This document shows positions 16,736 to 24,595 of a stretch of 40,565 bases of DNA, piece after piece. The notes under the pieces are model-generated. The model did no database searches. It saw only the letters and a list, made by a program, of their open reading frames with translations, and was not told where the DNA came from. How positions within the stretch are numbered: the first letter of the stretch is position 1; each line of letters begins with the position of its first letter. Origin of the DNA: an uncultured Prevotella sp. Lineage in GTDB: Bacteria > Bacteroidota > Bacteroidia > Bacteroidales > Bacteroidaceae. The stretch covers positions 1 to 40,565 of the forward strand of contig CAMWVS010000027.1 of the NCBI GenBank assembly GCA_947177775.1, written 5' to 3'. A program made the position numbers and the translations under genes.

Positions 16736-17611
16736 ATGAAAAAACTTACAGTAGTAGCCGCCATGGCTATCGCTGCCGCAACAATCACATCGTGCGGCAA
16801 CTCTACACCCAAGGCAAACCTCAAGAACGACGTGGACACGCTGAGCTATGCTTTCGGCATGTCACAGACTGACGGTCTGAAAGACTATCTCATGCGTCAG
16901 GGTGTCGACACGGCATACGTCAACGAGTTCGTAAAGGGACTCAACGAAGGCGCGAACGCCGGAGAAAACAAGAAGAAGGCTGCCTACTATGCCGGTATTC
17001 AGGTCGGTCAGATGATCAGCACACAGTGGGTCAAGGGACTCAACTACCAGCTCTTCGGCAACGACTCCACACAGACCGTATCACTCCAGAACATCATGGC
17101 CGGATTTGTCAGCGGAACAACAGGCAAGAAAGGTCTCATGACCATGGAACAGGCACAGATGCTCTTCCAGACAAAACAGCAGCAGGTGAAGGCCAAGGCT
17201 ATGGAGGCTCAGTACGGCGAAAACAAGGAAGCCGGCGAGAAGTTCCTCGCCGAGAACGCCAAGAAAGAAGGCGTGAAGACTCTGGAAAGCGGCGTACAGT
17301 ATAAGGTCATCAAGGAAGGAAACGGAGCCATCCCCGCCGACACCTCAATGGTGAAGGTACGCTACGAAGGACGCACCATCGACGGCAAGGTGTTCGACAG
17401 CTCCGACAAGCACGGCAAGGATCCCGTAGCTTTCCGCGCCAACCAGGTGATCAAGGGTTGGACAGACGCTCTCGTCCACATGCCCGCCGGCTCTGTATGG
17501 GAAGTATATATCCCGCAGGAACTGGCTTACGGCGAGCGCGAGCAGAGAGACTTCAAGCCCTTCTCCGCACTCATCTTCAAAATCGAGCTTGTCTCTGTCA
17601 ACGAGAAGTAA
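16736..17611 (+). CDS. FKBP-type peptidyl-prolyl isomerase, lipoprotein
   Basis: 291 residues from the ATG at 16736, chosen because MKKLTVVAAMAIAAATITSC is a complete lipoprotein signal with the acylated Cys at 20. A GTG/TTG-type start at 16703 would spoil it. A helical N-terminal dimer domain (DTLSYAFGMSQTDGLKDYL onwards) leads through a long linker (AGEKFLAENAKKEGVKTL) to the FKBP domain: SGVQYKVIKEGNG, VRYEGRTIDGKVFDSS, VIKGWTDALVHMPAGSVWEVYIP and FSALIFKIELVSV. Expected at the periplasmic face of a membrane. Only 6 bases separate it from the next FKBP gene. Confidence 0.93.
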   Translation: MKKLTVVAAMAIAAATITSCGNSTPKANLKNDVDTLSYAFGMSQTDGLKDYLMRQGVDTAYVNEFVKGLNEGANAGENKKKAAYYAGIQVGQMISTQWVKGLNYQLFGNDSTQTVSLQNIMAGFVSGTTGKKGLMTMEQAQMLFQTKQQQVKAKAMEAQYGENKEAGEKFLAENAKKEGVKTLESGVQYKVIKEGNGAIPADTSMVKVRYEGRTIDGKVFDSSDKHGKDPVAFRANQVIKGWTDALVHMPAGSVWEVYIPQELAYGEREQRDFKPFSALIFKIELVSVNEK

Positions 17612-17617
17612 TCCGTC

Positions 17618-18607
17618 ATGAAGAAGATACTCACACTTGCACTCGCCGTCATGGCAAGTGCAACGTTTAATGTCGCCACGGCCGCCAAGAAGAGCAAGAA
17701 GAACGCGGCCAAGACCGCAGCTGTCCAGCCCGTGACGCTCGCCACCGGCTCCGACACGCTGAGCTATGCGGCTGGAATGGCCCTCACGGACGGCCTCCTG
17801 CAATATCTCAGCCAGTCACAGGGCATAGACTCGACAACCATCGCCGACTTCATACGCGGCTTCGAGGACATGATTGCCGCCGGTGAAGACCCGAAGATGA
17901 AGGCCTACGCCACCGGAATGGACATCGCTTCACGCCTCAAAGGCCAGATGCTCACCGGCATGAAAAGCGAGTTTGAGAACACGCCCGACTCTGTGGTTGA
18001 CGCTCTCGTCTTCCGCGGATTCACCGACGCGCTCAAGCAGGACACCACGACATTCACCCTGACTAAGGCATCCGGGATTTTCCGGGAAAGACGCGAGGCC
18101 GACAAGAAAGCCAAGGAAGAGAAGCTCTATGGCGAAAACCGCCGTGCCGGCGAACGCTTCCTGGCCGAAAACACCAAAAAAGACAGCGTCGTGACGCTGC
18201 CCAGCGGTCTCCAGTATAAGGTGATTGTGGCCGGAAACGGCGAAGTGCCCAAGCGCACGGACAAGGTGCTCGTCAACTACGAGGGCCGTCTCGTTGACGG
18301 AAGCGTGTTCGACAGCTCCGCCAAGCACGGCGACAAACCGGCTTCTTTCCGCGCCGATCAGGTAATCAAGGGATGGACCGAAGCTCTCACCATCATGCCC
18401 GTCGGCAGCAAGTGGCAGCTCTTCATTCCCTACCAGCTGGCCTACGGCGAGCGTAACGCCGGACAGATAAAACCCTTCTCAGCCCTCATATTTGACGTAG
18501 AGCTGGTCGGAATAGATAAGCCGCAGGCCGAAAAACCGGCCGCCAGCGACGAAAAGGCTAAGCCGGCAACGAAGAAGGTTGCAAAGAAGACTACAAATAA
18601 AAAATAA
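17618..18607 (+). CDS. FKBP-type peptidyl-prolyl isomerase, periplasmic, with Lys-rich tail
   Basis: 329 residues with an ordinary signal peptide (MKKILTLALAVMASATFNVATA, cut before AKKSKKN). The dimerisation helices begin SDTLSYAAGMALTDGLLQYL. The FKBP domain includes SGLQYKVIVAGNGEVP, VNYEGRLVDGSVFDSS, VIKGWTEALTIMPVGSKWQLFIPY and FSALIFDVELVGI. It ends in about 30 residues rich in Lys, Ala and Pro (from KPQAEKPAASDEKAKPATKK), a basic tail absent from its two neighbours. It is translationally close to the lipoprotein copy, so both probably act together on exported proteins. Confidence 0.92.
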   Translation: MKKILTLALAVMASATFNVATAAKKSKKNAAKTAAVQPVTLATGSDTLSYAAGMALTDGLLQYLSQSQGIDSTTIADFIRGFEDMIAAGEDPKMKAYATGMDIASRLKGQMLTGMKSEFENTPDSVVDALVFRGFTDALKQDTTTFTLTKASGIFRERREADKKAKEEKLYGENRRAGERFLAENTKKDSVVTLPSGLQYKVIVAGNGEVPKRTDKVLVNYEGRLVDGSVFDSSAKHGDKPASFRADQVIKGWTEALTIMPVGSKWQLFIPYQLAYGERNAGQIKPFSALIFDVELVGIDKPQAEKPAASDEKAKPATKKVAKKTTNKK

Positions 18608-18669
18608 TGATGACAAGGCTATCCTGTGAAGGATGCACCAAAGTTCATGGTAACTATATTTATTTGAGA

Positions 18670-18722
18670 AATAAGTATATGCACATACTTATTGAGCCGG
18701 ACAGCGGTCCGGCTTTTTTTTA
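18670..18722 (+). terminator. Double hairpin terminator of the FKBP operon
   Basis: AATAAGTAT (18670-18678) pairs with ATACTTATT (18685-18693). Directly after it, AGCCGGA (18695-18701) pairs with TCCGGCT (18708-18714), followed by a T-run. The second hairpin is a standard rho-independent terminator. Confidence 0.85.
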
Positions 18723-18738
18723 TTTAGCAAGAAATTCA

Positions 18739-18752
18739 TACTTAAACGCAAA
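18739..18752 (+). repeat. Short repeat (family E) upstream of GH31
   Basis: TACTTAAACGCAAA, identical to 21233-21246 on the other side of the GH31 gene. The same core recurs, inverted, at 21321-21336 and 30948-30960. Confidence 0.6.
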
Positions 18753-18797
18753 TAAAACAACGCATCAATTACAAACCCTTTCTAATTAACCAGAACA

Positions 18798-21128
18798 ATG
18801 AATACAGCAGGCATCATCTCAGCCATCGCTCTGTCGGCCGCAATGGCTATGACAGCCGAGGGCGCATCACCTCAGATCAGCTGCAAAGCCCGGGGAATGG
18901 ATGTTGAAGTGACATTCTATTCTCAATCAATCGTCAGAGTACAAAAAAGTCCGGTGGAGAAGAAAATCGACAAAAACAGTCTTGTTGTTATCAAGACTCC
19001 GGAAAACGTCGAGGTAAAAACTTCCGGCTCGTCCGGCAAGCTCACGGCCGCATCTTCCGAAGTATCGGTGGCAGTGGATACGAACACCGGAGCCGTCACA
19101 TTCACAAAACCATCCACCGGCGAAGTATTGCTGACCGACCATTCCACCTCGTTCTCTCCGGAAAGCCATAATGGCACGGATTACACGCGTGTGAAAGGAA
19201 GTTTCATGCTTGATGAGGAAGAGCCGGTCTATGGAATCGGCCAGGTTATGGACGGAAATATGAACCGCCGCAACTCAAGCCATCATCTCCAGAATGAGAA
19301 TATGTTTACCTATTCTCCATATTTCATGTCGCCAACAAAAGGCTACGCCGTATATATAGACAATTATTCGATATCCGATTTCAACGACAACCGCCAGCTG
19401 ATGGAATTCTCTCAGCTCGGTGATTCATTCGACTATTATTTCATGACTGGAGACACTCCTGATGATATCATTGCCAATGTCCGCGACCTTACCGGACACG
19501 CCCCTATGCTTCCTCTGTGGGCTTATGGCTTCTTTCAGAGCAAGGAGCGTTACACCACACAACAGGAATCGCTTGATGTGCTGAAGAAATATCGCGATCT
19601 CAAAGTGCCTATAGATGTAATGATACAGGACTGGAGATACTGGCCTGAATACAACGGAACTGATTCCCTGTGGAATAGTCAGACTTTTGACCCGGAGAGA
19701 TTCCCGGATCCAAAAAAATGGGTGGACGAGATACATAAGAACAACGCGAAACTTATGATTGTAAGCTGGCCGGGCTTCGGTCCAAAGACGCCCCAGTTTG
19801 CAGAGCAAAGTGAAAAAGGCCATATTCTCGATTTCCTCACATGGCCTCCCAAAAGTGGCGCGAAACCATATGATGTTTTCAGTCCGGAAGCCCGCGATAT
19901 ATACTGGAGATACCTCAACGATGGAATCTATGGAGCAATCGGCAACGACGGTTGGTGGCTCGACTCAACGGAACCCGACCATATAGAGAAAAAAGACAAG
20001 GATTACGAGGTGATGACAGCCAAAGGCCCTTACCGGGGTGTGAAGAATGCATACTCACTCATGCACAATACCGGCATCGCCGATCATCAGAAAGCACAGA
20101 ACAAGGACAAACGTGTTGTCATCCTGACCCGCTCGGGCCATATAGGCCAGCAACGCCTCGGCTCCAACACATGGAGCGGCGATGTGGTCTCTACATGGGA
20201 CATGCTGCGCAAGCAGATACCGGCCGCACTCAATTTCACCCTTATGGGCATTCCTAACTGGAACAGCGATATAGGCGGATTCTTTGCAGGGCGATGGCGC
20301 AAGGGAGGGGGCACCCACAATCCCGAATTTCAAGACCTTTACAACCGATGGATGCAGTTCGGCGCATTCTCTCCTATGATGCGTTCGCACGGAACCGACC
20401 TGCCGCGCGAGATATGGCAATTCGGAGAGCCGGGCAGCAGGTACTTCAATTCAATAGCTTCAACCATTCGTCTCCGCTACCGCCTGTTGCCTTACATTTA
20501 CAGCACATCCTGGGATGTATCGGCAAACGACGGCACATTCATGCGGCCGCTTGTAATGGACTTCGCGAGCGATAAAAATACCCACGATCTCGGCAGTGAA
20601 TACATGTTCGGCCGCGAAATTCTCGTAGCGCCTGTCACTGAGCCGGGCGTAGCCTCATGGAATGTCTATCTGCCGGCCGGAAGCGGCTGGTGGGACTTCT
20701 GGACCAACAGCTTTATCCCCGGAGGAAAGACAGCAGCAAAGGATGTTCCTACCGAAATAATTCCACTTTATGTGAAAGCCGGCAGCATAATCCCATTTGG
20801 ACCCGACGTGCAGTACTCCACCGAAAAGAAATGGGATAAGCTTGAAATACGCATATATCCCGGTGCTGACGCTTCGTTCACACTCTATGAAGACGAGTTT
20901 GACAACTACAACTATGAACAGGGACAATACTCCACAATCACCTTCACATGGAACGATGACGATCGTACTCTCACCATCGGCGACCGACAAGGCAGTTATC
21001 CCGGCATGCTCAAAAACCGCTGCTTCAACGTCACCCTCGTGAGCGAAAATACCACAGCAGGAAATATCCCGGCCAAACCCACGAAAAAAGTGGCGTACAA
21101 TGGCAGGAAGAATACCGTAAAACTCTGA
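18798..21128 (+). CDS. Glycoside hydrolase family 31 (alpha-xylosidase or alpha-glucosidase)
   Basis: 776-residue exported glycosidase with signal peptide MNTAGIISAIALSAAMAMTAEG. An N-terminal beta-sandwich (about 25-220) precedes the (beta/alpha)8 barrel. The catalytic nucleophile is Asp389 in GWWLDSTEPDH and the likely acid/base is Asp462 in TWSGDVVSTWD. Substrate-site residues include QDWRYW, MRSHGTDLPREIW and the IGGFF segment. C-terminal beta domains include a DUF5110-like region near the end. QDWRYW and the Trp-rich nucleophile motif resemble bacterial alpha-xylosidases more than maltases, but specificity cannot be fixed by eye. It stands alone, with no SusC/SusD, sensor or other glycosidase beside it, and is flanked by identical 14-base repeats. 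Confidence 0.9.
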   Translation: MNTAGIISAIALSAAMAMTAEGASPQISCKARGMDVEVTFYSQSIVRVQKSPVEKKIDKNSLVVIKTPENVEVKTSGSSGKLTAASSEVSVAVDTNTGAVTFTKPSTGEVLLTDHSTSFSPESHNGTDYTRVKGSFMLDEEEPVYGIGQVMDGNMNRRNSSHHLQNENMFTYSPYFMSPTKGYAVYIDNYSISDFNDNRQLMEFSQLGDSFDYYFMTGDTPDDIIANVRDLTGHAPMLPLWAYGFFQSKERYTTQQESLDVLKKYRDLKVPIDVMIQDWRYWPEYNGTDSLWNSQTFDPERFPDPKKWVDEIHKNNAKLMIVSWPGFGPKTPQFAEQSEKGHILDFLTWPPKSGAKPYDVFSPEARDIYWRYLNDGIYGAIGNDGWWLDSTEPDHIEKKDKDYEVMTAKGPYRGVKNAYSLMHNTGIADHQKAQNKDKRVVILTRSGHIGQQRLGSNTWSGDVVSTWDMLRKQIPAALNFTLMGIPNWNSDIGGFFAGRWRKGGGTHNPEFQDLYNRWMQFGAFSPMMRSHGTDLPREIWQFGEPGSRYFNSIASTIRLRYRLLPYIYSTSWDVSANDGTFMRPLVMDFASDKNTHDLGSEYMFGREILVAPVTEPGVASWNVYLPAGSGWWDFWTNSFIPGGKTAAKDVPTEIIPLYVKAGSIIPFGPDVQYSTEKKWDKLEIRIYPGADASFTLYEDEFDNYNYEQGQYSTITFTWNDDDRTLTIGDRQGSYPGMLKNRCFNVTLVSENTTAGNIPAKPTKKVAYNGRKNTVKL

Positions 21129-21422
21129 CTGGCATCAATGTCACCACAGAATCGGCACCGACACCATCCATGCCGACAACGAGAACCGACGGTACTGTAC
21201 CGAAAACAGCATAACAATCAGCTGAATATCCCTACTTAAACGCAAAAGTACTTATTTAACGCGAAGACGCAGAGAAGCAGAGTCCTTTTCCTTTTCAAAA
21301 AAGACTTTGCGGCTCTGCGTCTTTGCGTTTAAATAAGCGTCCTCACGTTCAAATACGTTCCAATTATTGCCAAAACATCATCTTTTTCACAACGCCGATG
21401 GCCTTATCTCACGGATTTTACC
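21129..21422. other. Intergenic region with a long imperfect hairpin
   Basis: No gene. Contains TACTTAAACGCAAA (21233-21246), then an imperfect inverted repeat of about 38 bases per arm. The left arm is 21251-21290, starting CTTATTTAACGCGAAGACGC; the right arm is 21299-21336, ending GCGTTTAAATAAG. It could terminate the GH31 transcript. The same GCGTTTAAA core appears elsewhere, so it is also a repeat-family member. Confidence 0.6.
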
Positions 21423-21430
21423 TAAATTTG
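21423..21430 (+). promoter_or_regulatory. -7 box for ychF
   Basis: TAAATTTG followed by CAGC, 30 bases before the ychF ATG. The -33 TTG is not clear. Confidence 0.5.
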
Positions 21431-21460
21431 CAGCACGAAGAATATAAACGTTTATAATAT

Positions 21461-22564
21461 ATGGCTTTAAAATGTGGTATCGTAGGCTTGCCCAATGTCG
21501 GCAAATCTACGCTTTTCAACTGTCTGTCCAGCGCAAAGGCGCAGGCAGCCAACTTCCCTTTCTGCACCATCGAGCCCAACGTGGGCGTGATAACCGTGCC
21601 CGACGAGCGCCTCACCCGCCTGGCCGAAATAGTACACCCGGGACGCATCGTGCCCGCCACATGTGAGATTGTGGACATCGCCGGACTCGTGAAAGGCGCG
21701 TCAAAGGGCGAAGGACTGGGAAACAAGTTCCTCGGAAACATACGGGAGACAGACGCTATCATACACGTGCTGCGCTGTTTCGACGACGACAACATCACCC
21801 ACGTGGACGGAAGCATCGACCCCGTGCGTGACAAAGAGATAATCGACACGGAGCTACAGCTGAAAGACCTTGAGACAATCGAGGCACGACTCCAGAAGCA
21901 GTCCAAGATTGCCGCCGTTGGAGGAAACAAGGACGCCAAGATTGAAGTGGCCGTGCTGGAAGCCTACAAGGCCGCTCTGGAACAGGGAAAGAACGCACGC
22001 ACAGTGGAATTCGACAGCAAGGAAGAACAGGACGCCGCGCGCAATCTGTTCCTGCTGACCTCAAAACCGGTGCTCTATGTCTGCAACGTGGACGAAACGT
22101 CAGCAAAAACCGGCAACGACTACAGCCGCCGCGTGGAAGAACTGGCCCGTGAGGAAAACGCGGAAGCCATGGTCATAGCCGCCCGCACCGAGGAAGACAT
22201 CGCCTCACTGGAGACATACGAGGACAAACAGATGTTCCTCGAAGAACTGGGACTGGAGGAAAGCGGCGTAAACAGGCTGATCAAGAAAGCCTATTCGCTG
22301 CTCAATCTTGAGACATTCATCACCGCCGGAGAGATGGAAGTGAAGGCATGGACCTACCGCAAAGGCTGGAAAGCGCCCCAATGTGCCGGTGTCATCCATA
22401 CTGACTTCGAAAAAGGATTTATCCGCGCCGAAGTCATAAAGTATGACGATTACATAGCTCTCGGCTCCGAAACAGCCGTGCGCGACGCCGGAAAACTCGG
22501 CATCGAAGGCAAGGAATACGTCGTTCAGGACGGCGACATCATGCACTTCAGGTTCAATGTCTAA
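21461..22564 (+). CDS. ychF: Redox-regulated ATPase YchF (OLA1 type)
   Basis: Obg-family P-loop protein that prefers ATP to GTP, binds ribosomes and affects stress and translation responses. 367 residues: Walker [10 protein letters not shown] at 9-17, a switch region with [11 protein letters not shown], the G3 motif [17 protein letters not shown], a coiled-coil insert (about 130-200), the G4-like NVDE, and a C-terminal TGS domain ending [14 protein letters not shown] in place of NKxD is the usual reason for ATP preference. The lgt gene follows after 50 bases, so the two may be co-transcribed. Confidence 0.96.
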   Translation: MALKCGIVGLPNVGKSTLFNCLSSAKAQAANFPFCTIEPNVGVITVPDERLTRLAEIVHPGRIVPATCEIVDIAGLVKGASKGEGLGNKFLGNIRETDAIIHVLRCFDDDNITHVDGSIDPVRDKEIIDTELQLKDLETIEARLQKQSKIAAVGGNKDAKIEVAVLEAYKAALEQGKNARTVEFDSKEEQDAARNLFLLTSKPVLYVCNVDETSAKTGNDYSRRVEELAREENAEAMVIAARTEEDIASLETYEDKQMFLEELGLEESGVNRLIKKAYSLLNLETFITAGEMEVKAWTYRKGWKAPQCAGVIHTDFEKGFIRAEVIKYDDYIALGSETAVRDAGKLGIEGKEYVVQDGDIMHFRFNV

Positions 22565-22614
22565 CTCCCGAGCGGCCGCAGGGAGCGATAACTCCTAAAA
22601 AAATAAAGAAAACC

Positions 22615-23460
22615 ATGCCCATCATCAACTACATCCTTTGGAACCCGTCGCTTGAAGCGTTCAGTCTCGGTCCGCTCTCCATCCGCTGGTATTCGCTGTG
22701 CTGGCTCATCGGCCTGCTGGCGGCCTATCTGATGGTCCGCAGGCAGTACAGGGAACAGAAAATCGGCGACGAACTCTTCGAACCGCTGTTCTTCTATTGC
22801 TTCATAGGAATCCTCGTCGGTGCCCGACTGGGCCACTGCCTGTTCTATCAACCGGACTATTTCCTGTCTTCCGGCAGCCACGTGGTGGAAATGCTGTTGC
22901 CCATCCACTTCACACCAGACGGTTCGTGGCGCTTCACCGGCTATGAGGGACTGGCATCCCATGGCGGCACTCTGGGCCTTATCGTCGCCCTGTGGCTGTA
23001 CGTCCGCCGCACGAAACTGAGCATCTGGCGCGTCCTTGACAACATCGCCATCGCCACGCCGGTCACAGCCTGTTTCATACGGCTGGGCAATCTGATGAAC
23101 TCGGAGATCATCGGCAAGATCACCGACGTTCCATGGGCGTTCATCTTCCAGCGCGTAGACGCCATGCCACGCCATCCCGGCCAGCTCTACGAGGCCATCG
23201 CCTACGCCCTGCTGCTCATCATAGGCTGGGCCGCCTACCGCCGTTGGCCGCAGCGTGTTGGCACGGGCTTCTTCTTCGGACTATGCCTGACATATATCTT
23301 CACGGCACGCTTCTTCATAGAATACACCAAGGATATACAGGAAGCCTTCGAGGCCGGCATGCCGCTGAACATGGGACAGCTGCTCAGCATACCGTTCATT
23401 GTCATCGGTGTGGCGTGTATGATGAGGTCAAAGAAACTTTCCGGAGAGGCTAAAGGATAG
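22615..23460 (+). CDS. lgt: Prolipoprotein diacylglyceryl transferase
   Basis: Inner-membrane enzyme that transfers diacylglycerol from phosphatidylglycerol to the lipobox Cys, the first step for every lipoprotein in this window. The 281-residue product has seven likely membrane spans. Conserved residues include the HGG of LASHGGTLG (116-118), [10 protein letters not shown] (Arg71, His74) and the Lgt signature RLGNLMNSE (156-164). ATG at 22615 places the usual short N-terminal tail before [12 protein letters not shown] 30-base perfect inverted repeat follows the stop. Confidence 0.95.
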   Translation: MPIINYILWNPSLEAFSLGPLSIRWYSLCWLIGLLAAYLMVRRQYREQKIGDELFEPLFFYCFIGILVGARLGHCLFYQPDYFLSSGSHVVEMLLPIHFTPDGSWRFTGYEGLASHGGTLGLIVALWLYVRRTKLSIWRVLDNIAIATPVTACFIRLGNLMNSEIIGKITDVPWAFIFQRVDAMPRHPGQLYEAIAYALLLIIGWAAYRRWPQRVGTGFFFGLCLTYIFTARFFIEYTKDIQEAFEAGMPLNMGQLLSIPFIVIGVACMMRSKKLSGEAKG

Positions 23461-23494
23461 AGACCGGCGGACGGTCAAGACTATCACTGGCCTG

Positions 23495-23583
23495 TACAGT
23501 AAACGTTCTGACGGCGCTGTTTTCACGATATTCCCGAACAAGGAACAGACCGCGAAAACAGCGCCGTCAGAACGTTTACTGTA
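23495..23583. terminator. 30-base perfect inverted repeat between convergent genes
   Basis: Arms 23495-23524 and 23554-23583 are exact reverse complements over 30 bases (ends TACAGTAAACG and CGTTTACTGTA, GC-rich middle), with a 29-base loop. It separates lgt from the minus-strand esterase gene. Likely a two-way terminator, but it lacks a clear T-run on either side and is longer than most terminators. Confidence 0.6.
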
Positions 23584-23632
23584 TTCTTTCAGAACATCAT
23601 GACCATCCGGTCAGAATGCTATTTCCATTCTT

Positions 23633-24589
23633 TCAACGTTTCTTTTCCACGCCTTCAGGTTTCTCCGGCGGGAAAATGGCAGGCTCCTCAATCTCCTTTC
23701 CCGCCACGGCGCCAATCCTGACAAGCACATTATACATCCTTATGCCGATGCGTTCGGTCCAGTCGGCGGCAAAATGGAGATTGTCCGGACCGAGCCATGC
23801 TTCGCTCAGGTCAACGCAATAGACATTGGGCAGTTCTTCCGCCACACGCCGCTGGGCCTCCTCCACACCCCGGCTGTACTGCCGGCTGGCGTGGGGAACG
23901 GTTCCGAAGATGAACGGCAGTGTCATATATTCCTCCCGTCCGGTCTTGCGGCTGATGGTCTCACGCATATAGCATATCATTTCCTTGAAGTTACGATAGT
24001 AGTCAGCGGCCGCATGGCGGTCACTCTCGCCCTGATGCCACATGATTGCCTTGACGTCATATCCCCCGGGCAGACGGCTGAGCGTAGAGTCCACACAGAG
24101 CGTGAAGCCATCCATGAGCGACTTTGTCAGCGAGCGTCCTGTGGCCACATCGCCACTATAGGCTCTGTTGGCGGCCAGCCATTCCCCTCCGGCATACCAT
24201 GAGGGGCGTTTCGGCCCGCCGGCCACGGTGTCTATGGACGTACCGCCGACAGCGGCTTTGATGGAATAGAAAGCGGCGTTGAGAGTACTGTCAATCAGAT
24301 GGTTGACCACGTCGCAATAGGACCAGCGGCCGCGATTCCCGACGAACGAACGTCCGCCGAAGTGTCCGTCGCGCTTTGTCGTAACGTCGGCATAGTTGAG
24401 ATGATTGTAGCCGGCAGCCAGATAGCCCGGCATGTCGGCGGCATAGACACGGCCGTCCGTGTTCGACTGTCCTGCTGTCAGGAACACCGGAGCACGCTTG
24501 TCTGAAGCGACGGTGTCGCGGCCGCCCGTCTGGGCTGCCACGACCGTCGCTACCACAAGTGATATTAACAATAGTGTTTTCTTTTTCAT
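23633..24589 (-). CDS. SGNH-type carbohydrate esterase (sialate O-acetylesterase/CE6-like)
   Basis: 318 residues with signal peptide MKKKTLLLISLVVATVVAAQ. Hydrolase motifs are in order: nucleophile Ser42 in TAGQSNTDGR, the WHQGESD block (183-189) and the catalytic pair in DNLHF (Asp268, His271). These define the DUF303/sialate O-acetylesterase fold that also contains CE6 acetylxylan esterases. It starts 6 bases after the GH115 gene, and the two are surely co-transcribed. With a glucuronidase partner, deacetylation of glucuronoxylan is the likely job. A true sialate esterase is less likely, since no sialic-acid genes lie nearby. The C-terminal PPEKPEGVEKKR tail is odd but short. Confidence 0.8.
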   Translation of the reverse strand: MKKKTLLLISLVVATVVAAQTGGRDTVASDKRAPVFLTAGQSNTDGRVYAADMPGYLAAGYNHLNYADVTTKRDGHFGGRSFVGNRGRWSYCDVVNHLIDSTLNAAFYSIKAAVGGTSIDTVAGGPKRPSWYAGGEWLAANRAYSGDVATGRSLTKSLMDGFTLCVDSTLSRLPGGYDVKAIMWHQGESDRHAAADYYRNFKEMICYMRETISRKTGREEYMTLPFIFGTVPHASRQYSRGVEEAQRRVAEELPNVYCVDLSEAWLGPDNLHFAADWTERIGIRMYNVLVRIGAVAGKEIEEPAIFPPEKPEGVEKKR

Positions 24590-24595
24590 AACCTT

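Noticed and set aside
18607..18789. Small 60-codon frame after the third FKBP gene
   Set aside because: It overlaps the previous stop region and runs through both terminator hairpins.
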